A stretch of DNA of 9,419 nt from Elusimicrobiota bacterium (GTDB taxonomy: Bacteria; Elusimicrobiota; Elusimicrobia; 2-02-FULL-39-32): NCBI GenBank assembly GCA_023249835.1, contig JAHFBY010000036.1, positions 1-9,419 of the forward strand, written 5' to 3'. How positions within the stretch are numbered: the first letter of the stretch is position 1; each line of letters opens with the position of its first letter. This document shows positions 1 to 6,201 of this stretch, one piece after another. Under the pieces are notes generated by a model that was given only the letters and a program-made list of their open reading frames with translations, was not told the DNA's origin and searched no databases. The translations under genes and the position numbers were made by a program.

Positions 1-519
1 GTGGGACAAATAGGCATGCGCTTCCTCCGGGCTGCGCAGGTCGGGTTCAGAAACAATTTCCATCAAGGGAATGCCAGTGCGATTTAAATCCACTAGGGTT
101 CCGTTTAGAGGCGTATGTATCAATTTGCCGGCGTCTTCTTCGAGATGGATGCGCGTGATCCCAATATTCTTGAGTTTGGAGTCATTATTCAGTTTAATTT
201 CAAGGAACCCTTTTTCTGCCAGGGGCAGTTCATATTGGGAAATCTGATAATTTTTTGGGAGGTCGGGATAAAAATATTGTTTGCGGGCAAAAACTGAGCG
301 CTCGTTAATTTGGCAGTCTAAAGCAAGGGCAGTGCGCACAAGATATTCCACTGCTTTGCGGTTAGGCGCGGGCAAACTGCCCGGGTACCCTGCGCAAACT
401 GGACAGATTTGGGAATTGGGCGGGGCGGCAAATTGTACGGGGCATGCGCAAAAGAGCTTGCTCTGTGTTTTTATTTGCACATGAACTTCCAATCCGATCA
501 CTGTCTCATAATTATTCAT
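1..519 (-). CDS. gatB: GatB, Asp-tRNA(Asn)/Glu-tRNA(Gln) amidotransferase subunit B, N-terminal part
   Basis: The minus strand reads 173 codons from an ATG at 519-517 and stays open to the window edge, so the C-terminal two thirds or more are missing (full-length GatB is about 480 residues). GatB is the tRNA-binding and kinase subunit of cytosolic GatCAB, which converts misacylated Glu-tRNA(Gln) or Asp-tRNA(Asn) to the amidated form. Recognition is by family signatures: the opening [12 protein letters not shown], the zinc-site cysteines in LFCACP and CPVCAGYPG, then [41 protein letters not shown] and [18 protein letters not shown]. The order and spacing match the GatB N-terminal domain. An AGGA (534-531) lies 11 nt before the ATG, a weak and rather distant ribosome site. 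The gene diverges from the reductase at 593. gatC and gatA are not in the window. Confidence 0.96.
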   Translation of the reverse strand, partial: MNNYETVIGLEVHVQIKTQSKLFCACPVQFAAPPNSQICPVCAGYPGSLPAPNRKAVEYLVRTALALDCQINERSVFARKQYFYPDLPKNYQISQYELPLAEKGFLEIKLNNDSKLKNIGITRIHLEEDAGKLIHTPLNGTLVDLNRTGIPLMEIVSEPDLRSPEEAHAYLSH

Positions 520-552
520 CAATGGTTTTATCCTGTATAAAATATGATATTA

Positions 553-592
553 TTGAATACTTATTATGCTAAATTTATAAAGGAGTGCACAA
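553..592 (+). promoter_or_regulatory. Candidate promoter and ribosome site for the FabL-like gene
   Basis: The 73-bp divergent gap between gatB and the reductase is AT-rich. TTGAAT (553-558), 17 nt, then TATAAA (576-581) resembles a sigma-70 promoter. AGGAG at 581-585 sits 7 nt before the GTG at 593 and is what decides that start. The two predictions conflict: the expected transcript start near 588 would fall after the AGGAG. Either the real promoter lies further upstream or the message has a very short leader. I could not identify a convincing gatB promoter in the other direction. Confidence 0.3.
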
Positions 593-1360
593 GTGTTAGA
601 GAAACGCAAACCATTTAAAAATAAAGTTGCCTTCATCAGCGGCGGTTCCAGGGGCATAGGCCTTGCGGTCGCAGAAAAGTTTGCCAAGGCGGGTTGCAAT
701 ATCGTGTTCACTTATTTGCGCAGCCGCTCGGACGCTCAGGAGGCGGAAAAACATTTGGCCGCGCACCACACGCGGGTGATTTCCATTCGCGCCAATATGG
801 GAAACCCTGAGCATATCCACATGATTTTTGACACGATTAAAAAGGAGTTTAGCCACCTTGACTTTCTTTTGCATAACGCGGCCACCGGCGACCTTAAATC
901 CGTCTTAAACCTCACTGACGCGGAATGGCAGCGCACCCAGGACATTAACGTTAAATCGCTTTTGCTTTGCACGCAGTACGCCGTGCCCCTCATGCATAAT
1001 CGACAGGGCAAGATCGTTGCCATTTCCAGCCACGGTTCGCATAAATGTTTGCCTTCTTATTGCGCTGTGGGCGTTTCTAAAGCCGCGATTGAATCGCTCT
1101 GTCGTTATTTAGCGGTGGAGCTGGCCGCCCACGGCATTAACGTGAACGTAATTCTTCCGGGCACGACCGATACGCGTTCTTTGCGCCATATCCCTGAATA
1201 TGAAGAAATGATCCAGCAAGCGAAAAAGAAAACTCCCATGGGCCGGATCGGCAAGCCGGAGGATATTGCGGACATCATTAAATTTCTTTGCAGCGAAGAG
1301 TCGCGCTGGATCGTTGGACAAACGATCATTGCGGACGGCGGGTTTTCGTTAATAGGTTAA
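593..1360 (+). CDS. FabL-like enoyl-[acyl-carrier-protein] reductase (SDR family)
   Basis: This is a 255-residue classical-size short-chain dehydrogenase with a GTG start after AGGAG. The cofactor loop is SGGSRGIG (16-23); the structural NAG-like motif is HNAAT (94-98). The active-site region carries Ser145/Ser146, then Tyr156 and Lys163 spaced Y-x6-K, inside YCAVGVSKAAIESL. Most SDRs have Y-x3-K. The Y-x6-K spacing together with VGVSKAA, RYLAVEL, GQTIIADGG and the TPMGRIG segment is typical of Bacillus FabL, the triclosan-tolerant NADPH enoyl-ACP reductase III. The likely role is the last reductive step of fatty-acid elongation (trans-2-enoyl-ACP to acyl-ACP) in the cytosol. The gene is convergent with the Nudix gene and overlaps its last 35 bp. 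No other fab gene is adjacent. A non-fatty-acid SDR with the same spacing is the main alternative. Confidence 0.8.
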   Translation: MLEKRKPFKNKVAFISGGSRGIGLAVAEKFAKAGCNIVFTYLRSRSDAQEAEKHLAAHHTRVISIRANMGNPEHIHMIFDTIKKEFSHLDFLLHNAATGDLKSVLNLTDAEWQRTQDINVKSLLLCTQYAVPLMHNRQGKIVAISSHGSHKCLPSYCAVGVSKAAIESLCRYLAVELAAHGINVNVILPGTTDTRSLRHIPEYEEMIQQAKKKTPMGRIGKPEDIADIIKFLCSEESRWIVGQTIIADGGFSLIG

Positions 1361-1793
1361 CTAATCGGAGTCTTTTGAGCAGCTCTTGATCGGAAGCATA
1401 CTCCACTATTTTTTCCGCTTTTTCCAGGGCAGCCCACTGTGTTTTTAGTACCTCCTCCGCATCGGGCTTTCTAGTTTTCCGCAACGGCTTCATTAAATAC
1501 CAATAAACAGTTTTTTGTACTATTTCTCCGTTGCGTTGGAACGAATACTGGATTTTTCGAAAAATTTTAGGTTTACGCGAATTTAAGAAGACGCATTTCC
1601 ACCCGCTTTCTTCTTCCACTTCTCTTAGGGCCGCGGCCGTTGCCGTTTCTCCATTTTCTAAATGGCCTTTGGGAAAAGTCCAACGCAAACGTTGTTCCAG
1701 GTTTTCCACTTTTATCATCATAATTTTGATCCTTCCTCGGGGGCCCTTTCGGATCACGAGTCCTCCGGCGGAAACTTCTTTTTTTAAAATCAT
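1326..1793 (-). CDS. Nudix hydrolase
   Basis: This is a 155-residue protein if started at the ATG at 1793-1791; an in-frame ATG at 1799-1797 would add two residues. The open frame continues far upstream, but that part antisense-overlaps pilB and does not look like protein. A complete Nudix box is visible at residues 43-65: G-x5-E-x7-RE-V-x-EE-x-G-W, preceded by the usual SAGGLVIRK strand and WTFPKGH. Nudix enzymes hydrolyse nucleoside diphosphates linked to another group, using Mg2+ held by the RE/EE glutamates. FPKGH before the box resembles diadenosine tetraphosphate hydrolases, but substrate cannot be read from sequence. No Shine-Dalgarno sequence precedes either ATG, and a predicted promoter puts the transcript start almost on the start codon, so the message may be leaderless. 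Its 3' end overlaps the reductase by 35 bp on the opposite strand. Confidence 0.88.
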   Translation of the reverse strand: MILKKEVSAGGLVIRKGPRGRIKIMMIKVENLEQRLRWTFPKGHLENGETATAAALREVEEESGWKCVFLNSRKPKIFRKIQYSFQRNGEIVQKTVYWYLMKPLRKTRKPDAEEVLKTQWAALEKAEKIVEYASDQELLKRLRLVNLLTKTRRPQ

Positions 1794-1800
1794 AATCATG

Positions 1801-1829
1801 AATATAACAAAATGGATTGGGGTTGACAA
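1801..1829 (-). promoter_or_regulatory. Candidate promoter of the Nudix gene
   Basis: On the minus strand, TTGTCA (1829-1824), 17 nt, then TATATT (1806-1801) match five of six consensus bases in each box. The expected start of transcription, near 1794, is one base before the ATG at 1793, which would give a leaderless message. The -35 box overlaps that of the oppositely directed pilB promoter. Confidence 0.45.
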
Positions 1830-1852
1830 ATAGCCGTATCTAGGGCTATAGT
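1823..1852 (+). promoter_or_regulatory. Candidate sigma-70 promoter of pilB
   Basis: TTGACA (1823-1828), 18 nt, then TATAGT (1847-1852) is a near-consensus promoter reading toward pilB. Transcription would begin near 1859 and give a leader of about 68 nt before the pilB ATG at 1927. The leader contains a four-codon reading frame (1868-1882). The -35 overlaps that of the Nudix promoter, so occupancy of one should hinder the other. Confidence 0.6.
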
Positions 1853-1867
1853 TAAGGAGGTTGAAAA

Positions 1868-1882
1868 ATGAGTGATTTTTGA
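1868..1882 (+). CDS. Possible four-codon upstream reading frame (MSDF)
   Basis: ATG AGT GAT TTT TGA follows AAGGAGG (1854-1860) with ideal 7-nt spacing. This is a far better ribosome site than the GGGG (1917-1920) in front of pilB itself. It lies in the pilB leader, in a different frame, and ends 44 nt before the pilB start. A caution: if the promoter at 1823-1852 is used, the transcript starts inside the AAGGAGG and the ribosome site would be mostly lost. It could be a leader peptide, a ribosome standby site, or chance. Confidence 0.25.
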   Translation: MSDF

Positions 1883-1926
1883 CGGAAAATAAGTAGATTT
1901 GACCAGAGTTTAAAAAGGGGATAATC

Positions 1927-3744
1927 ATGTCCGTAATATCTAAACGGCGGTCCATGGAAGAGATATTTTTGCAGTCGGGTCTTTTAAATGAAGAGACCTT
2001 GGCGAAAGCGCAGGAAGAATGCAAAAAATCTGCGGAAGTGTTGCAGCAGGCCATCATTAATTCCGGCATTGCCACCAAAGCGGAAGTATTGCGCGTGTTA
2101 TCTCGAGAATGGAAAGTGCGCGCGGTAGATTTGGCGGAGCTTGATATTGATCCGGACGTGGGCAAGATATTGCCTAAACAGTTGGCGCGTCAAAAATTAG
2201 CCATCCCCTTTGCTAAAGAAGAGGGAATGTTGCTTTTGGCAATGAATGACCCCCGCGACGTGTTTGTTGTTGATGACATTCAACTTCGTTTTGGCGTGCA
2301 AGTGGTTCCCTACCTGGCGCTCCCAGAAGACATTCGGCAGTCCATTGCCAAAGTGCATGGCGTGGAAGAGCAAGTGCAAGATGAAGAAGAAGAAAAAAAG
2401 GATGAACCGCAGCAGCATATTTCACATGAAGAGTTGGCAGAGGAGTCGCAAGCGCTTACCAAGGAGCTCATTGCCGGATTAGACGCTTCGGGCGCCGGGC
2501 AGGGTGACTTGGAGTTGGAGAAAGGGGCGGACGTTGAAGACATTATGCAAGTGGACACCTCCGCGCCGGAAGTAGAAAGGTTGACGAACGCCATTATTTT
2601 GGAAGCAATCCGCCTTAAATCTTCCGATATTCATATCGAACCTTTTGAAAAAAAGCTTTTAGTACGTTATCGGGTGGACGGGGCTTTAAGGAAATCCAGT
2701 TTTAAAATTCCTTTTACGTTTCGTAACGCGCTGATGGCAAAAATTAAAATCATGGGGGGGATGAATATTACCGAACGACGGATTCCTCAGGACGGACGCA
2801 TTGCCATTAAAGTGAAGGGCAAACCCTATGAGTTTCGCGTTAATATTGTGCCCACGGTTATGGGCGAAAGCGCCTGTATGCGTATTTTAGATCGATCCGG
2901 CGCTAATTTGACTTTGGATCAGCTCGGATTTTTGCCGGATACTCAGCAAAAGTTTTTGGATAGTTTAGCAAAACCGTATGGGTTGATTTTAGTTTGCGGC
3001 CCAACGGGGTCGGGTAAATCGTTTACGCTCATGGCGGCGCTTGCGGCCGTGAGGGACCCGGAAGAGAAGATTTTAACTGCAGAAAATCCGGTAGAGTACA
3101 ATCTTGAAGGAGTCATTCAAGTCCAAGTGAACCCGGACCTTTCTTTAGGAGAAGGCAAAAAATTTGATTTTGCAACGGCCCTACGTTCGTTTCTTCGTCA
3201 AGACCCCGATACCATCATGGTGGGTGAAATCCGCGATGAGGAAACCGGGCATATTGCTTGCGAAGCTGCTATGACGGGCCATTTGGTCCTTTCCACTCTT
3301 CATACCAATGACGCTACGTCTGTGATCGCGAGGCTTGCGGAAATGGGAGTTGCTCCTTATTTAATTGGTTCTACTTTGGAATCCGTTTTAGCGCAAAGGT
3401 TGATTCGAACGCTATGCAAATCATGCAAAGAGCCTGATCCTAACCCTAGTCAAGAGACCTTGCAAATTTTGGAAGAGGCTAAAATAGATATTAAGCAGAC
3501 TAATCTAATGAAGACTAAGGGTTGCACCAAATGCGGCAATAAAGGGATGAAGGGGAGAACAGCGATTCATGAGTTAATGATTATGAACGAAGAATTGCGC
3601 GCAATATGCAAACCCGGCATTAAAAATGACGACGTGCGAAAAGTGGCAACGAAAAATGGAATGCGCACCCTAGTTGAAGACGGGTTATTAAAGGTGGCCC
3701 AAGGCGTTACCAGCATTGAAGAGGTGATGTCGTCTGCAAAGTAG
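1927..3744 (+). CDS. pilB: PilB/GspE-type type IV pilus assembly (extension) ATPase
   Basis: At 605 residues this is a full-length member of the T2SS/T4P secretion ATPase family, which powers pilin polymerisation from the cytoplasmic face of the inner membrane. Residues 8 to about 145 form a T2SSE_N/MshEN-type domain. An acidic Glu-rich linker follows (about 150-215). The catalytic half has SDIHIEP, an RIPQDGRI Asp-box region, Walker A GPTGSGKS (358-365), an atypical Walker B DTIMVGE (428-434), and the His box GHLVLSTLHTNDAT (451-464). A zinc tetracysteine site is complete: Cys497, Cys500, Cys533 and Cys536. This site separates PilB/GspE extension ATPases from PilT retraction ATPases. In the first MshEN repeat the usual R-L-G is R-S-M (8-10), so cyclic-di-GMP binding is doubtful. 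The start follows a GGGG at 6-nt spacing. GspE is the alternative; no pilin or platform gene is present to decide. Confidence 0.92.
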   Translation: MSVISKRRSMEEIFLQSGLLNEETLAKAQEECKKSAEVLQQAIINSGIATKAEVLRVLSREWKVRAVDLAELDIDPDVGKILPKQLARQKLAIPFAKEEGMLLLAMNDPRDVFVVDDIQLRFGVQVVPYLALPEDIRQSIAKVHGVEEQVQDEEEEKKDEPQQHISHEELAEESQALTKELIAGLDASGAGQGDLELEKGADVEDIMQVDTSAPEVERLTNAIILEAIRLKSSDIHIEPFEKKLLVRYRVDGALRKSSFKIPFTFRNALMAKIKIMGGMNITERRIPQDGRIAIKVKGKPYEFRVNIVPTVMGESACMRILDRSGANLTLDQLGFLPDTQQKFLDSLAKPYGLILVCGPTGSGKSFTLMAALAAVRDPEEKILTAENPVEYNLEGVIQVQVNPDLSLGEGKKFDFATALRSFLRQDPDTIMVGEIRDEETGHIACEAAMTGHLVLSTLHTNDATSVIARLAEMGVAPYLIGSTLESVLAQRLIRTLCKSCKEPDPNPSQETLQILEEAKIDIKQTNLMKTKGCTKCGNKGMKGRTAIHELMIMNEELRAICKPGIKNDDVRKVATKNGMRTLVEDGLLKVAQGVTSIEEVMSSAK

Positions 3745-3794
3745 TTTTGGTAAGAGTCCCGCCAAATTAAAAATTCAGGTAGACTTATAATCAA

Positions 3795-4991
3795 ATGTCG
3801 ATATACGCTAAATGCTCCAATTGCGAAGAACCTTTTGAGCGGTTATTTAAGTTTTGTCCAAACTGCGGTTTAAGTGTGGTGGGGGAAGGGTATACGGATC
3901 ATGCGGGCGTTGCGGTCCGCGATCTGTTTAATATTGCCCGATCGTTTTCCTCTGTTTTGGATTTAGAGGTGTTGCTCAAGAAAATATCTAACGCTGTTGA
4001 GCGCCTGACTCGTTCGGAGGCGTCAAGCGTAATGCTTTTAGATGATAATAAAGAATATCTGTACTTTAAGACGGCTGGTGGGGAAAAGGGAAATTTAGTT
4101 AAAACCATTAAAATTCCGTCCGGACACGGCATTGCCGGATGGGTAGCAAAAAACGGACAACCGCTTTTAATTAAGGACGTTTCCAAAGATCCGCGTTTTT
4201 CTGCTTCGCTTGCTGATGATAAGAGCGGGTTTAAAACGCGTTCCATATTATGTGTTCCGATGATCATTCAAGATGAAATTATTGGAGTTATGGAAGTTTT
4301 AAATAAAAAATCCAATGCGCCAGGCGGGGAATTTACTACAGACGATTTGGATATTTTGGAAAGCCTTTCAGGTTTTGCGGCTGTTTCGATCGTAAATTCC
4401 CGCCTCACCTCGGATCAAAAGAACTTTTTTGCCAATATTATGGAGATTTTGATTGCTGCCGTTGAAAGCAGGCCTAGAAATTCCATGGGCCATTGTTGGC
4501 GGGTGGCGCAGGCTTCCTGCTCTATTGCGCGCAGGCTTAAAATATCCGGCCAATCATATAAAAACATTTATTACGCAGCTATTTTACATGACTTGGGTTA
4601 TATGGGTGTGCAGCGTCAAGCGCGCGAGCGCTCCGGCTCGGTTTCTTACGAAAAAATGGAGCACCAGCATCCAATCATTGGTTCAGAGATGGTTTCTACC
4701 ATCCACTTAATTGAAGGGTGCGCGCCGCTGATTCGAGCGCATCATGAGATGTGGGACGGCAGTGGTTTTCCCAGCGGATTAAAGAAGGAGTCCATACCGA
4801 TAGGCGCGCGAATCATCTCTTTTGTGGAGGCCATGGAAGATTTTAAGGATAGTTTTGATGGTGAGAATCTTGATGAGCATGAGGTTCGCGTCCGTTTAGA
4901 GCAGTTCGCTTCGGAAAATATTGATAAATTATTTGACCCTCAAATTGTGGCCGCTTACTTGGTAGAGTCCACAGCCGGCATACAAAGTTAA
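3795..4991 (+). CDS. Zinc-ribbon / GAF / HD-GYP-like signalling protein
   Basis: This is a 398-residue soluble protein with three modules. Residues 7-24 are a zinc ribbon (Cys7, Cys10, Cys21, Cys24). About 45-205 is a GAF sensor domain, with GIAGWVAKNGQPLLIKDV and RSILCVPM typical of the fold. About 215-390 is an HD phosphohydrolase domain of HD-GYP type: His233, the His265-Asp266 pair in ILHDLG, His292-Pro293, and HHEMWDGSGFP (316-326). The GYP signature is GFP, and the metal-ligand Asp expected 28 residues after the second His of HHE is Glu345. HD-GYP proteins degrade cyclic-di-GMP or related dinucleotides; with these changes activity is possible but uncertain. It lies 50 bp after pilB on the same strand and is probably co-transcribed, suggesting control of the pilus. 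The ATG has only a weak, distant AGGT (3779-3782) upstream. Confidence 0.85.
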   Translation: MSIYAKCSNCEEPFERLFKFCPNCGLSVVGEGYTDHAGVAVRDLFNIARSFSSVLDLEVLLKKISNAVERLTRSEASSVMLLDDNKEYLYFKTAGGEKGNLVKTIKIPSGHGIAGWVAKNGQPLLIKDVSKDPRFSASLADDKSGFKTRSILCVPMIIQDEIIGVMEVLNKKSNAPGGEFTTDDLDILESLSGFAAVSIVNSRLTSDQKNFFANIMEILIAAVESRPRNSMGHCWRVAQASCSIARRLKISGQSYKNIYYAAILHDLGYMGVQRQARERSGSVSYEKMEHQHPIIGSEMVSTIHLIEGCAPLIRAHHEMWDGSGFPSGLKKESIPIGARIISFVEAMEDFKDSFDGENLDEHEVRVRLEQFASENIDKLFDPQIVAAYLVESTAGIQS

Positions 4992-5285
4992 TCCGGGCTT
5001 CTATTTTCAAGTCAATAGTACTTTTTGAAGTTCACGCCAAAACCATAACTTTCAACTAAAATTAAACCTAAGAGCATTATTTTAAAGATATTTTTAAAAT
5101 ATAGTGCTATTTAATTACTTACTTCAACTGCCAGTATAAATAAATTAAACCAACATATTAAATTAATAGTTAAATTAACTATAATATAACGATTTTAAAA
5201 TAAATTAGGTTAACTAAAATTAACTAATTTTTACATGGTACAAATTGTATTAACATAACATAATATATATTATAGGAACTTTTTT
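4992..5285. other. AT-rich non-coding stretch at the start of the accessory region
   Basis: About 290 bp with no credible gene and a much lower GC content than the genes on its left. It contains an imperfect dyad around 5073-5107 and a cluster of TTAACTA motifs (annotated separately). The composition break marks the likely edge of acquired DNA. I see no clear terminator for the GAF/HD gene. Confidence 0.6.
5166..5230. repeat. TTAACTA repeat cluster with a perfect palindrome
   Basis: ATAGTTAA-A-TTAACTAT (5166-5182) is a perfect 8-bp inverted repeat around one base. Two more TTAACTA copies follow at 5210-5216 and 5220-5226. These lie inside a second dyad, AAATTAG (5202-5208) and CTAATTT (5224-5230). 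The arrangement resembles an operator or iteron-like protein-binding array about 60-120 bp before the ATG at 5286. AT-rich DNA throws up such motifs by chance, so function is uncertain. Confidence 0.4.
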
Positions 5286-5564
5286 ATGGGTCAAAGGGGG
5301 AACGAATTTGCCCTCTTAAGACCGTTATTTTATCGTTTTAAATTAGTTTTACTGCTATTTGTAGTTCTTTCCGCTGGCCGAACGTTTGCCCGCGCCGACT
5401 GCGACATATCTACCATTCCTGAATCTATCCCAACCGCAAAGGCCGCTACGATCAGTATGAGGCGTTCATTCAAATCCCCGATTCAACGCCTCCGGAATTT
5501 ATTCCCTTTGGGGTTATAAGGATGAAAACTGTCAGGATTGGTCGGTTTTGGAATACGAATTCAG
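5286..5564 (+). pseudogene. Broken gene for a small exported protein
   Basis: An ATG after AGGAA (5275-5279) opens a frame with a good signal peptide: charged start, hydrophobic core KLVLLLFVVLSAG (about residues 19-31), then FARA-D as a likely signal peptidase cut. After about residue 45 the frame loses protein character and stops at 5519. Protein-like reading resumes in other frames: NRKGRYDQYEAFIQIPDS from 5432 in the +2 frame, then WGYKDENCQDWSVLEYEF ending near 5563 in the +1 frame. This implies at least one and probably two frameshifts. The last readable codons run straight into an IS256 transposase relic, which may have replaced the 3' end. The family is not recognised. Alternatively the 77-codon frame is a genuine small protein, but the out-of-frame continuation argues for decay. 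Confidence 0.5.
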
Positions 5565-5750
5565 GTCATGGCCGTCACGCCGCAGCTTTTAGTTCCGCAT
5601 TTTTCTTTTGCTTTCCGACCAACAGCGCCATAGCTGAACGGAGTTGAGGCAAATGCTTATAACCGCTCACCATATTTAGCCGCGGCTCAATCTGTAAAAG
5701 CGCCGTTGCAACCCATCGTTGCCTCTGCTCGCTATTCTTCCAGTTGTCCG
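5565..5750 (-). pseudogene. IS256-family transposase remnant (C-terminal 55 codons)
   Basis: The minus strand, ending with TGA at 5577-5575, encodes NWKNSEQRQRWVATALLQIE, then PRLNMVSGYKHLPQLRSAMA and a KKNAELKAAA end. It aligns without gaps to the C-terminus of the larger transposase fragment at 7918-8721. By hand I count about 22 base differences over about 180 bp, many of them synonymous. Similarity begins at 5565 (7908 in the other copy) and stops near 5745-5750. The catalytic residues are absent, so this is a dead fragment. The divergence suggests the two copies are not a recent duplication. Confidence 0.85.
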
Positions 5751-5826
5751 AAAACTTTCCTTGTCTATCGAAAAAACGAAAATAACTTCCAATATGCGAT
5801 CCTGAAAAAATAAAATTTAATGTCCC

Positions 5827-5855
5827 TTGACAAATTGTATTTTATAAACTACAAT
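5827..5855 (+). promoter_or_regulatory. Promoter and candidate operator of the first toxin-antitoxin pair
   Basis: TTGACA (5827-5832), 17 nt, then TACAAT (5850-5855) is a strong sigma-70 match. The -10 box is one arm of an inverted repeat, ATTGTA (5834-5839) and TACAAT (5850-5855), 10 bp apart. That is where an autorepressing antitoxin would be expected to bind. Transcription would start near 5862, leaving only about 8 nt before the first toxin ATG. Confidence 0.65.
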
Positions 5856-5869
5856 AAAAAGGTCGAAAT

Positions 5870-6199
5870 ATGATGCAAATGAAAAAAAAGACGATTCTTA
5901 ACTATGTGGCAGAAAACGGTAAAAATGTTTTCACGGAATGGCTTAGTGGCTTAAAAGATGTTCAAGGCAGAGCGATCATTCGTAAAAGGATTGATCGAAT
6001 TGAAGAAGGTAATTTTGGAGATCATGCTTATGTTGGTCATGGGGTTTGGGAACTTCGAATTTTTTACGGTCCTGGCTATCGGCTCTATTATGGTGAAGTT
6101 GGTGTAGTAATTGTGCTTTTGCTTTGTGGCGGAGATAAAAGTACACAGAAAACGGATATCCGTAAAGCTCAAGAATATTGGGCAGATTATAGGAGGTAA
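5870..6199 (+). CDS. HigB-like RelE/ParE-superfamily toxin (addiction module killer protein)
   Basis: This 109-residue protein matches the Gp49/HigB-like 'addiction module killer' family in length and motif order: FTEWLSGLKD (21-30), RKRIDRIEEGNFGD (38-51), GVWELRIFYGPGYRLYYG (58-75) and LLLCGGDKSTQKTDIRKA (83-100). Members are RelE-fold toxins; many act as ribosome-associated mRNA endonucleases, but activity here is inferred from family. Three ATGs compete for the start (5870, 5873, 5879). The only ribosome-site hint is AGG at 5860-5862, so the first or second ATG fits best. The toxin-first order with the antitoxin 2 bp downstream is usual for higBA-type operons. All motif regions look intact. 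Confidence 0.9.
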   Translation: MMQMKKKTILNYVAENGKNVFTEWLSGLKDVQGRAIIRKRIDRIEEGNFGDHAYVGHGVWELRIFYGPGYRLYYGEVGVVIVLLLCGGDKSTQKTDIRKAQEYWADYRR

Positions 6200-6201
6200 A
6201 T

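Noticed and set aside
281..484. Plus-strand frames opposite gatB
   Set aside because: They are shadows of gatB, whose minus-strand translation matches the family throughout.
1868..1924. Readthrough of TGA in the MSDF frame, as under a recoded genetic code
   Set aside because: The Nudix gene and both transposase fragments end naturally at TGA at family-typical C-termini, so TGA appears to be a normal stop.
1794..2165. N-terminal extension of the Nudix frame
   Set aside because: It lies antisense to pilB and its promoter, and the translated sequence lacks protein character. The conserved Nudix strand begins right after the ATG at 1793.
5751..5840. Minus-strand open extension upstream of the first transposase relic (IFSGSHIGSYFRFF...)
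   Set aside because: It is in frame with the relic, but its DNA does not match the larger transposase copy, and it overlaps the toxin-antitoxin promoter region. It is probably a chance opening.
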